Below, one piece after another: positions 44,691-51,158 of a stretch of DNA of 51,158 bases. The position numbers and the translations under genes are program-made. The notes under the pieces were generated by a model, which did no database searches, was not told the origin of the DNA, and worked only from the letters and a program-made list of their open reading frames with translations. Within the stretch, counting starts at the first letter, position 1. Every line of letters starts with the position of its first letter. The DNA comes from Merdicola sp048393175 (lineage in GTDB: Bacteria > Bacillota > Clostridia > TANB77 > CAG-508), in assembly GCA_048393175.1 (NCBI GenBank), contig DBFJJM010000006.1, positions 1 through 51,158 on the forward strand. The letters run 5' to 3'.

Positions 44691-46226
44691 ATGAAAGATA
44701 AGCTAACAATGCTAATGATTTTAGATGGTTTTGGCAAAAATGAAAATCAAAAAGGAAATGCAGTTTCTATTGCAAAAACCCCTAATTTAGACACACTAAT
44801 GAAACTATGTCCTACAACACAAATCCATGCAAGTGGAATGGATGTGGGATTACCAGAAGGACAAATGGGTAACTCCGAAGTGGGTCATACCAATATTGGA
44901 GCAGGAAGAATAGTTTATCAAGATTTAACAAGAATTACAAAGTCAATTGAAGAAGGAGATTTTTTTACTGTACCAGAGTTAACAAAAGTGATTGATTATT
45001 GTAAGAAAAACCACAAAAAATTGCATCTATTGGGGCTTTTATCAGATGGAGGGGTACATAGTCATATAAGGCATTTGTATGCTTTATTGGAATTGGCAAA
45101 ACGAAAGGACTTTGAAGAAGTATATATTCATTGTTTCTTAGATGGTAGAGATACACCACCAGCATCAGCAGAGAACTATATCTTGAAACTTGAAGAGAAA
45201 ATAAAGGAAAAAGGAATTGGAAAAATTGCAACTATTTCAGGAAGATTTTATGCAATGGATAGAGATAAAAGATGGCAAAGAGTTCAAAAGGCTTATGATG
45301 CTTTGGCTTTTGGAAAGGGACAAAAGGCAACTACTAGTATTGCTGCAATCGAAAGTTCTTATCAAAAAGAAGTATTTGATGAATTTGTAGAACCTACCGT
45401 TATTTATAATGGAGAAAAACCAGTAGCAACAATTGATAATGGAGATGGGGTTATTTTCTATAACTTTCGTCCAGACCGTGCAAGAGAGCTAACAAGAGCA
45501 TTCGTTGATCCAAACTTTAAAGAATTTGAAACGAAGCCATTAAACTTAAATTATGTTTGTTTTACACAATATGATGAAACGATGCCAAATGTAAAAGTTG
45601 CTTTTGGGCCAGAAAGTTTAAACAATACTTTTGGAGAATATATTAGCCAGAAAGGGTATACTCAGCTAAGAATTGCAGAAACCGAAAAATATGCACATGT
45701 TACTTTTTTCTTTAATGGAGGAGAAGAAAAGCAATATTTAGGAGAAGACCGTATTTTAATACCCTCTCCGAAAGTAGAGACATATGATATGAAACCAGAA
45801 ATGAGTGCTTTAGAAGTGACGGATAAAGTAGTAGAAGCAATTGATTCAGAAAAATATGATGTGATTATTTTAAATTATGCTAATCCGGATATGGTAGGTC
45901 ATACTGGAAATTTAGAAGCGGCTGTAAAAGCAATTGAAACAATTGATGGGTGTGTAGGAAGAGTAGTAGAGGCTGTAAAGAAACAGCAAGGCGTATTATT
46001 AATTACAGCAGACCATGGAAATGCAGAACAAATGATAGATTATAAAACAGGAGACCCACAAACAGCTCATACCACCAATCCAGTACCATTTATTTTAGTA
46101 GGGAAGGAAGAGACAAAATTAAAACCGGGAAGACTGTGTGACCTAACACCTACTATGCTTGACATTATGGGAGTAGAAAAACCAAAGGAAATGACAGGAG
46201 AAAGCTTAATTGTAAAAAATAAATAA
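44691..46226 (+). CDS. gpmI: 2,3-bisphosphoglycerate-independent phosphoglycerate mutase
   Basis: Mn-dependent mutase of the alkaline-phosphatase superfamily. The metal site LDGFGKN and the phospho-Ser motif MGNSEVGHTNIGAGR are present, as are HCFLDGRDTPP, FYAMDRDKRW, and the metal-binding NYANPDMVGHTG and TADHGNAEQM. 511 residues, intact. The gene lies in the glycolytic run, 47 bases after tpiA; eno is not in the window. Confidence 0.98.
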   Translation: MKDKLTMLMILDGFGKNENQKGNAVSIAKTPNLDTLMKLCPTTQIHASGMDVGLPEGQMGNSEVGHTNIGAGRIVYQDLTRITKSIEEGDFFTVPELTKVIDYCKKNHKKLHLLGLLSDGGVHSHIRHLYALLELAKRKDFEEVYIHCFLDGRDTPPASAENYILKLEEKIKEKGIGKIATISGRFYAMDRDKRWQRVQKAYDALAFGKGQKATTSIAAIESSYQKEVFDEFVEPTVIYNGEKPVATIDNGDGVIFYNFRPDRARELTRAFVDPNFKEFETKPLNLNYVCFTQYDETMPNVKVAFGPESLNNTFGEYISQKGYTQLRIAETEKYAHVTFFFNGGEEKQYLGEDRILIPSPKVETYDMKPEMSALEVTDKVVEAIDSEKYDVIILNYANPDMVGHTGNLEAAVKAIETIDGCVGRVVEAVKKQQGVLLITADHGNAEQMIDYKTGDPQTAHTTNPVPFILVGKEETKLKPGRLCDLTPTMLDIMGVEKPKEMTGESLIVKNK

Positions 46227-46247
46227 AAAAGAAAATATGGAGGGGTA

Positions 46248-46967
46248 ATGGTGAAGGCAACACCAGAAATTAAGGAGCTATATAAAGAGATTCAAGAAAA
46301 GCTCTTTTCCATGATTCCTGAAAAATGGGACAGAATTTATCTATATGCTTCAATCTTAGAAGGGATAAATCATTTAGAGACAGGTGAAATGTTTTTTTAC
46401 TATTTTCCAAAAGGAATCCTAAAAAAAGACCCTGTCAATGTATATGAAGTTCCCAATAAATTTAATCTTGATGAACAAGAATATTTTCAATTAGCAGATG
46501 AGCTTTATGGAGTAATCAAAAAACTTCGTAAGGAGTGCGAAGTAGTAAATGGTAAGAAGTGGGGTAATCTTACCATTTCAGTAGAAAATTTTCAGTTTAA
46601 AATAGAATATGATTATCAAGATTTAAAAGAAAGCCCCTATAATAGCTATGAACGTCATCTTATTTGGAGATACGAATATTTGGAAATTGGTGTGAATACG
46701 TATAATAGGAAGGACAGAAAAATAATAGAGGAATATCGACAAAATAAACCATATAGACAAGAACAAAAAGATACTTATATAGAAGGAATTTATCAAGTAC
46801 AAAAACCACGTAGCATTGATTATGAAAAAGAAAATTCTTTTAGACCAACTGAGAAACAAGATTTAGCAAGTCCTATTTTATCAATAGAAGAACAAATAAA
46901 ACAGGAACAAACAAAAGAAGAACAAAGAAATCAAATATTAAACTTTAATAGGAAAAATATAATGTAA
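46248..46967 (+). CDS. DUF600/YezG-like protein with C-terminal extension
   Basis: The first about 150 residues match the YezG (DUF600) fold: IPEKWDRIYLYASILEG, GEMFFYYFPKG, YFQLADELYGVIKKLRKECE, WGNLTISVENFQFKIEYDYQDLKESPYNSYERHLIWRYEYLEI. YezG of Bacillus is an immunity protein for a secreted nuclease toxin. Here the neighbours are glycolysis and iron-sulfur genes and no toxin gene is present, so an immunity role is doubtful. The last 80 residues are a charged, Gln/Glu-rich tail of low complexity. It follows gpmI by 21 bases. Confidence 0.78.
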   Translation: MVKATPEIKELYKEIQEKLFSMIPEKWDRIYLYASILEGINHLETGEMFFYYFPKGILKKDPVNVYEVPNKFNLDEQEYFQLADELYGVIKKLRKECEVVNGKKWGNLTISVENFQFKIEYDYQDLKESPYNSYERHLIWRYEYLEIGVNTYNRKDRKIIEEYRQNKPYRQEQKDTYIEGIYQVQKPRSIDYEKENSFRPTEKQDLASPILSIEEQIKQEQTKEEQRNQILNFNRKNIM

Positions 46968-46988
46968 TGACTGAAAGGAGTAATTAAA

Positions 46989-47681
46989 ATGATGTATTCA
47001 AAAGACGTAGAAACTATGTGCAAAGTTCATAAAGGAGTAGACCATGGACCAGCACCAATTCCAGAGGAAGGAAAATGGGTTAAGGCAAAAGAAATAAAAG
47101 ATATTTCAGGATTAACACATGGTATCGGATGGTGTGCTCCACAACAGGGAGCTTGTAAATTAACGTTAAACATAAAAGAAGGAATTATCGAAGAAGCTTT
47201 AGTAGAAACAATTGGATGTTCTGGAATGACCCAATCAGCAGCGATGGCAGGAGAAATTTTAGTGGGAAAAACGTTATTAGAAGCATTAAATACAGATTTA
47301 GTATGTGATGCTATTAATACTGCTATGAGAGAATTATTTTTACAAATTGTTTATGGTAGGTCTCAATCTGCTTTTTCTGAAAATGGGCTTCCTATTGGTG
47401 CAGGATTAGAAGATTTAGGAAAGGGGCATCGTTCTCAAGTAGGAACGATTTATAGTACAAAAACAAAAGGACCAAGATACTTAGAATTAGCAGAAGGATA
47501 TGTAATGGAATTAGGTCTAGATAAAAATAACGAAATTATCGGTTACAAATATGTCAATATCGGAAAAATGATGGACTTCATAAAAGCTGGAATAAAGCCA
47601 GAAGAAGCGATTGAAAAAGCAAGTGGTACTTATGGTAGATTTGCAGAAGCAGTAAAGACCATTGACCCAAGACAAGAATAA
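46989..47681 (+). CDS. IscU/NifU-N-like iron-sulfur scaffold family protein
   Basis: A 230-residue protein of the IscU-like family. Cys in HGIGWCAPQQGACKL (about residues 41-56) and in ETIGCSGMTQSAAMAGEIL (about 75) are the likely metal ligands. The second half (HRSQVGTIYSTKTKGPRYLELAEGYV) is longer than in classical IscU. This type is found next to the GGGtGRT gene in Clostridia, as here (31 bases apart). A cluster or metal-carrier role is inferred from the fold; the physiological client is unknown. Confidence 0.85.
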   Translation: MMYSKDVETMCKVHKGVDHGPAPIPEEGKWVKAKEIKDISGLTHGIGWCAPQQGACKLTLNIKEGIIEEALVETIGCSGMTQSAAMAGEILVGKTLLEALNTDLVCDAINTAMRELFLQIVYGRSQSAFSENGLPIGAGLEDLGKGHRSQVGTIYSTKTKGPRYLELAEGYVMELGLDKNNEIIGYKYVNIGKMMDFIKAGIKPEEAIEKASGTYGRFAEAVKTIDPRQE

Positions 47682-47712
47682 GAAACAAGAATAAATTTTA
47701 GGAGGTAATATC

Positions 47713-48715
47713 ATGGCAGTAACATTTGAAGGATATGAAAGAAGAATTGACCAAATTACAAAAAAGTTAAAAGAATATGGAATAAAAGATTTAGAAGAAG
47801 CAAGAAAAATTTGTACAGATAAAGGATTCGACCCTGTTAAAATGGTAAGAGAAGTACAACCGATTTGTTTTGATAATGCTTGTTGGGCGTATACATTAGG
47901 AGCAGCCATTGCGATAAAAAGAGGGTATACGAAAGCACATGAAGCAGCAAAAGCAATAGGAGAAGGATTACAAGCATTTTGTATTCCTGGTTCTGTAGCA
48001 GATGATAGAAAAGTAGGATTAGGACATGGAAATTTAGCATCAATGTTATTATCAGAAAGTACAAATTGTTTTGCTTTTTTGGCAGGACATGAGAGTTTTG
48101 CAGCAGCAGAAGGGGCAATTGGAATTGCAAAGTCTGCAAATAAAGTAAGAAAAGAGCCATTACGTGTTATTTTAAACGGACTTGGAAAAGATGCAGCTCA
48201 AATTATTTCAAGAGTAAATGGGTTTACTTATGTAAAGACAGATTTTGATTACTATACTAGTAAATTATCTGTAATAGAAGAAATTAGTTATTCAAATGGA
48301 GAAAGAAGTAAAGTAAAATGTTATGGTGCGAATGATGTTCGTGAAGGTGTTGCAATTATGCATCATGAAGATGTAGATGTTTCGATTACAGGGAATTCTA
48401 CTAATCCAACAAGATTCCAACATCCGGTAGCAGGTACTTATAAAAAAGAATGTATCGAAAAAGGAAAAAAATATTTTTCTGTTGCTTCTGGTGGAGGAAC
48501 GGGAAGAACACTACATCCAGATAATATGGCAGCAGGTCCAGCTTCTTATGGTATGACAGATACTATGGGAAGAATGCATTCTGATGCACAATTTGCAGGT
48601 TCTTCTTCTGTGCCAGCACATGTGGAAATGATGGGATTAATTGGTATGCGGAAACAATCCTATGGTAGGTGCTACTGTATCGATAGCTGTTGCAGTAGAA
48701 GAAGCTATGAAATAA
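47713..48715 (+). CDS. GGGtGRT protein, needs a +1 frameshift at CGG
   Basis: Family named after its motif, here ASGGGTGRTLHPDN (about residues 257-270). Function is not known; it is usually paired with the IscU-like gene, as here. Zero frame runs to VEMMGLIGM, meets CGG (48649-48651) and then a non-family tail to 48804 (RKQSYGRCYCIDSCC...). Skipping C48649 restores MGNNPMVGATVSIAVAVEEAMK and TAA at 48713-48715, giving 333 residues. The restored tail is hydrophobic and ends with a normal stop, 25 bases before a perfect terminator. The zero-frame tail would run through that terminator hairpin, which supports the shifted reading. Confidence 0.9.
48649..48651 (+). other. CGG +1 frameshift site in the GGGtGRT gene
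   Basis: Zero frame: GGT ATG CGG AAA CAA TCC. Skipping C gives GGT ATG GGA AAC AAT CCT ATG GTA GGT GCT. Here the site is close to the 3' end of the gene. Confidence 0.8.
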
Positions 48716-48740
48716 GGAACATAAAAGTAAATTACAAAGG

Positions 48741-48774
48741 AATGGATTCTGGTATGGCAGAACCATTCTTTTTT
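48741..48774 (+). terminator. Terminator of the IscU-like/GGGtGRT operon
   Basis: AATGG-A-TTCTG pairs with CAGAACCATT around a 6-base loop and is followed by CTTTTTT. Confidence 0.9.
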
Positions 48775-48863
48775 GATGGTTGTAATCTTTTTTATGTTAA
48801 ATGATATGAGTTTTTGTCTTATAAGGAAAAAGGTAGTTTGAGGACTAATCATAGAAAAAATAG

Positions 48864-49274
48864 CAAAGGTTTACAAAATATGCAAAACATCAATTAAAGT
48901 GTAACTATTATTTTCGCTATATGGATGATATTGTCATTTTATGTGAAAACAAACAAATAGCTAAAACTTGGTTAAATGAAATTTCTTGTTTTTTAGAAAA
49001 ACATCTAAAGTTAACGTTAAATTCTAAAACAAGAATATTTAAAGATAAACAAGGGGTGAATTTTTGCGGCTATCAAATTCATGAAAATAGGTTAAGGATA
49101 AGACCAAGTAGTAAAAAAAAGATGAAATGAAAATTAAAGAAATATACTACATTATTAAAAGAAGGAAAAATGAGCCTATCCGATATTCAAAAAAGTATTG
49201 CTGGATGGCTTGGCTATGTAGTACATGCTGATTCTTGTGGATTAAGGAAAAGTATGTTTTATATAGAGGGATAA
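48864..49274 (+). pseudogene. C-terminal remnant of a DGR-type reverse transcriptase
   Basis: The frame from 48864 encodes QLKCNYYFRYMDDIVILCENK, with the catalytic YMDD of reverse transcriptases. It continues with FLEKHLKLTLNSKTRIFKDKQGVNFCGYQIHENRLRIR, typical of the RT thumb in diversity-generating retroelements. TGA interrupts at 49128-49130, after which the same frame continues (YTTLLKEGKMSLSDIQKSIAGWLGYVVHAD) to TAA 49272. Everything N-terminal of YMDD (fingers and most of the palm) is missing. It lies right after the GGGtGRT terminator. It is dead unless part of a larger recombined system. Confidence 0.8.
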
Positions 49275-49284
49275 ACTTAAACTA

Positions 49285-49413
49285 GGAAGTTCGTATCGTG
49301 TCCTTCGTGGTGGCAATTATTATAACAACGGCTATAATTGGTCGTTAGCTAAGAACTATAACAATTATCCGAGCAACAGTTATAGTGACACGAGTTTTCG
49401 TGTGTTGCTCTAG
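49285..49413 (+). repeat. DGR template/variable-type repeat
   Basis: A 129-base stretch, clearly more GC-rich than its surroundings, 10 bases after the RT remnant. Read in frame it gives SSYRVLRGGNYYNNGYNWSL then AKNYNNYPSNSYSDTSFRVLL and TAG, the C-terminal C-type-lectin/formylglycine-enzyme pattern that DGRs diversify. Nearly all non-anchor codons are AAY or TAY, rich in adenine, as in template repeats. No open frame leads into it. A 6-base-stem hairpin (ACACGA-GTTT-TCGTGT, 49388-49403) lies at its 3' end. I found no second copy in the window. Confidence 0.75.
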
Positions 49414-49563
49414 TATTAAAGTCAGATGTTATTTTTTAAGGAAAATAACCAGTACGGGTATTAGATATTAAAGGAAGTTTATTCCTTCTTAAAAAAATTT
49501 TAAATAAATAGGAAAAGTGTTTTTTTATTAGTAGGAGTAAGTCTGGAATATAAGAAGGCAGAA

Positions 49564-49592
49564 AAGAATCTTAGTAATAAGGTTCTTTTTTT
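49564..49592 (+). terminator. Intrinsic terminator downstream of the DGR remnant
   Basis: AAGAATCTTA pairs with TAAGGTTCTT (one G-T) around GTAA, with a T7 tail. Confidence 0.85.
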
Positions 49593-49699
49593 ATGAAGAT
49601 ATTTCGTAAAAATTTAAAAAAAGTATTGACAAAAAACGAATGAATAGATAAAATAATACAAACAAGAGTTCGAAGAACAAAAATTTGTAATAGGGTGGG

Positions 49700-50389
49700 A
49701 TGACGATGAAAATGAAAAATGATGTAATTGCTTATACTGTAAATAAAGTGATGAACCGAGAATGTTATATTTGTATACAAAACGGAGAAGTTTTAGTACA
49801 AGCCCCATGGTATTTATCCCAAAATCAAATTCAGGCTATGGTAGAACAAAAGAAAAAATGGATTCTTCAAAAAAGGAAAGAATATTTACAGAAAAAAGAA
49901 AAAGTGACATTTGATACGTTTAAAATTTTAGGAGAAAAATATGCTTTAAAAATTAGTTATAAAAATGTTAAATCTCCTAGCTTAACAGTAGACAGTACAA
50001 GAGTGATTGAAGTAATTCTTCCTAAAAAGTATCGAAAAGCAGAAAAAGAGGAGATTTTACAAGTCTTACTAGAAAAAATGTATAAAGTAATAGCGGAAAA
50101 AGAATTAGAAGCCATGATGGAAAAAACACGTCTTATTTTAGGAATCGCACCAGAAGACTATGAGATTAGACAAATGGAAAATACACTTGCAAAATGCTTA
50201 CCAAATGGTAAAATTCTACTTCATCCAAATCTAATCAAATATTCTAGAAAATGTATTGAATATGTACTGTTACATGAATTTTGTCATTTAAAATATAAAA
50301 AGCATTGTAAAGGGTTTTATCAAATGATAGAAAGGTATATTCCAGATTATAAAAAATATGCAAATGAAGTAAGTAATTTACAATATTAA
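49700..50389 (+). CDS. YgjP-like zinc metallopeptidase-domain protein (DUF45)
   Basis: A 229-residue protein of the YgjP/SprT-like group. The zinc motif HEFCHLKYKKHCKGFYQMI (HExxH then His, about residues 191-209) and the upstream ENTLAKCLPNGKILLHPNLI are typical. The N-terminal part is a beta-rich domain (VNKVMNRECYICIQNGEVLVQAPWYLSQNQIQAMVEQKKKWI). Start ATG 49700 follows AGGGTGGG closely; ATG 49706 is also possible. Target proteins are unknown. Confidence 0.88.
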   Translation: MTMKMKNDVIAYTVNKVMNRECYICIQNGEVLVQAPWYLSQNQIQAMVEQKKKWILQKRKEYLQKKEKVTFDTFKILGEKYALKISYKNVKSPSLTVDSTRVIEVILPKKYRKAEKEEILQVLLEKMYKVIAEKELEAMMEKTRLILGIAPEDYEIRQMENTLAKCLPNGKILLHPNLIKYSRKCIEYVLLHEFCHLKYKKHCKGFYQMIERYIPDYKKYANEVSNLQY

Positions 50390-50396
50390 CAAGGGG

Positions 50397-50426
50397 GGAG
50401 GAATTTTTAATTCTTCCTTTCTTTTT
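50397..50426 (+). terminator. Terminator hairpin between the peptidase and toxN-like genes
   Basis: GGAGGAATT pairs with AATTCTTCC (one G-T) around TTT and is followed by TTTCTTTTT. It would end the peptidase transcript, or regulate read-through into the toxin gene as in type III systems. Confidence 0.75.
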
Positions 50427-50437
50427 AGGAGGTAACA

Positions 50438-50956
50438 ATGGAGTTTTATTGGTTAAATACGAATTATTATCACTATCTTAAGCAATGGGATAAAAGAGTT
50501 CCTATTGCGAATAAAGAAAAGCATTTCAGGCCATTTTTAGGACCCTTTTTCCTATCTGATATGTTTCCTTATTATCTTCCTCTTACTTCTCCTAAGAAAA
50601 AACACCAATTTATTTATCAAAGAGGAGATATTATTTTAATTGAAGAGGGAAGACTTGGTGCTATTAATGTAAATAATATGCTTCCTCTACCACAACAGGA
50701 AGTATGTCAAATACAGATAGAACAGATGGAAGATAATAAATATAAAAAGTTATTGCAAAAACAATTGTTATGGTGTATACAAAATAAAGAAATGATTCAA
50801 AGAAAAGTAAATAATATTTATCTACTTTATCATAAAATAAAAAAGGAGCAGTTATGCAAAAGGTGTTGTGATTTTCCTTTATTAGAGTTAAACTATTACT
50901 TATATATAGGGAAAGATAAATTACAAGAAGAAGAGCAAACTTATCAGTATGCTTAA
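50438..50956 (+). CDS. ToxN/AbiQ-like endoribonuclease, no antitoxin RNA seen
   Basis: A 172-residue protein matching type III toxins: FYWLNTNYYHYLKQWDKRVP at the start, FRPFLGPFF, the core YYLPLTSPKKKH, GDIILIEEGRLGAINVNNMLPLP, then helices YKKLLQKQLLWCIQNKEMIQRKVNNIYLLY. Such toxins cut RNA and are held inactive by a repeated RNA antitoxin encoded just upstream. Here the 48 bases upstream hold only a terminator-like hairpin and AGGAGG, with no tandem repeat. It may be an orphan, a non-toxic homologue, or use an antitoxin from elsewhere. The C-terminal 35 residues include a CKRCCDFPL segment. Confidence 0.85.
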   Translation: MEFYWLNTNYYHYLKQWDKRVPIANKEKHFRPFLGPFFLSDMFPYYLPLTSPKKKHQFIYQRGDIILIEEGRLGAINVNNMLPLPQQEVCQIQIEQMEDNKYKKLLQKQLLWCIQNKEMIQRKVNNIYLLYHKIKKEQLCKRCCDFPLLELNYYLYIGKDKLQEEEQTYQYA

Positions 50957-50971
50957 CAATGAGGTATGAGA

Positions 50972-51158
50972 ATGGGTAAAATTATGAAAAGTATTGTTAA
51001 TGGAATATGTTGTCATTTTCTTTATCATGTGAAATATATTAATTTAGAAATGGTAAAAGATTATCCAAAATGTCTAATTTGTCCGAGTCATTCTAATATT
51101 TTCGACCCTACTTTTTTTTATCCTAAAATTGATAATTTATGGATTATGGCAAAAAAAG
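50972..51158 (+). CDS. plsC: 1-acyl-glycerol-3-phosphate acyltransferase (PlsC-like), partial
   Basis: First 62 codons of a gene cut by the window edge. The acyltransferase HX4D motif is present (CLICPSHSNIFDPTFF, about residues 32-47). A hydrophobic N-terminus (IMKSIVNGICCHFLYHVKYI) precedes it. GAGG at 50961 is seven bases before ATG 50972; ATG 50966 is in frame but too close. It would transfer a second acyl chain to lysophosphatidate in phospholipid synthesis. Confidence 0.85.
   Translation, partial: MGKIMKSIVNGICCHFLYHVKYINLEMVKDYPKCLICPSHSNIFDPTFFYPKIDNLWIMAKK

Noticed and set aside
19850..48715. The four frameshifts as ordinary sequencing or assembly errors
   Set aside because: Long-read errors favour homopolymers. 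Here the extra base is always a lone C before GG, in the same codon in four genes, while other genes in the window are clean. Error is not excluded without reads.
49128..49130. TGA inside the RT remnant as evidence for recoding of TGA
   Set aside because: The EAL gene and mtaB both end with TGA, so TGA is a normal stop; the RT is simply decayed.
1..51158. CRISPR arrays, rRNA and tRNA genes
   Set aside because: I saw no regularly spaced direct repeats, no rRNA-like blocks and no cloverleaf with the conserved TTCRANY arm; a tRNA scan would be needed to be certain.

Overview
The window is AT-rich, with long purine-rich genes on the plus strand, strong AGGAGG-type ribosome binding sites and many intrinsic terminators. 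It encodes a Gram-positive-type PolC, LL-diaminopimelate aminotransferase (DapL), a T-box in front of glyS, pyruvate phosphate dikinase, and an IscU-like/GGGtGRT protein pair. Together these point to a low-GC anaerobic Firmicute of the Clostridia type, probably an uncultured gut lineage; the species cannot be told from the sequence. Candidate spore-surface genes suggest a spore former.

Layout. 1-6.5 kb is an accessory region: a mobC/relaxase pair, a five-gene metabolic cassette (2-hydroxyacid dehydrogenase, GNAT, SDR, alpha/beta hydrolase, cupin), a DUF1016-type PDDEXK nuclease and a decayed gene. 6.9-9.2 kb holds an unusual heptad-repeat protein, a small Arg-rich protein and a DUF2935 protein, each preceded by a sigma-K-like promoter pattern, plus a small minus-strand gene. 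9.4-15.6 kb carries dapF-dapL, an acyl-CoA synthetase with a membrane protein on the minus strand, and a G5/SH3/glucosaminidase wall hydrolase. 16.1-26.3 kb is a core operon: pyrH-frr-ispA-uppS-cdsA-rseP-(PH-like membrane protein)-polC-DUF1294. 26.3-35.8 kb has a small atypical ORF, a gene-free stretch with three DnaA boxes, an EAL phosphodiesterase, an AIM24-like protein, T-box-glyS, a Nudix hydrolase, ppdK, an HD protein and an M29 aminopeptidase. 35.9-41.4 kb has a pilin-like leucine-rich-repeat protein, an ArsR/P-type ATPase metal operon, mtaB and a small protein. 41.5-48.7 kb is the glycolytic run gap-pgk-tpiA-gpmI followed by a YezG-like protein, an IscU-like scaffold and the GGGtGRT protein. 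48.8-51.2 kb has a decayed diversity-generating retroelement (DGR; reverse transcriptase C-terminus plus a template/variable-type repeat), a YgjP-like metallopeptidase, an orphan ToxN/AbiQ-like toxin and the start of plsC.

Main observation. Four unrelated genes (rseP, the leucine-rich-repeat gene, mtaB and the GGGtGRT gene) are each split by one +1 frameshift. In all four the break lies exactly at an in-frame CGG codon. Skipping the C of CGG restores the full protein and places glycine (GGN) at a position that family alignments expect to be glycine. I found no other in-frame CGG in any well-supported gene here; the one further case is in a small, compositionally atypical ORF at 26469-26771. 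This looks like a +1 frameshift, or CGGN quadruplet reading, at a rare or unassigned CGG codon, rather than four independent pseudogenes or sequencing errors.
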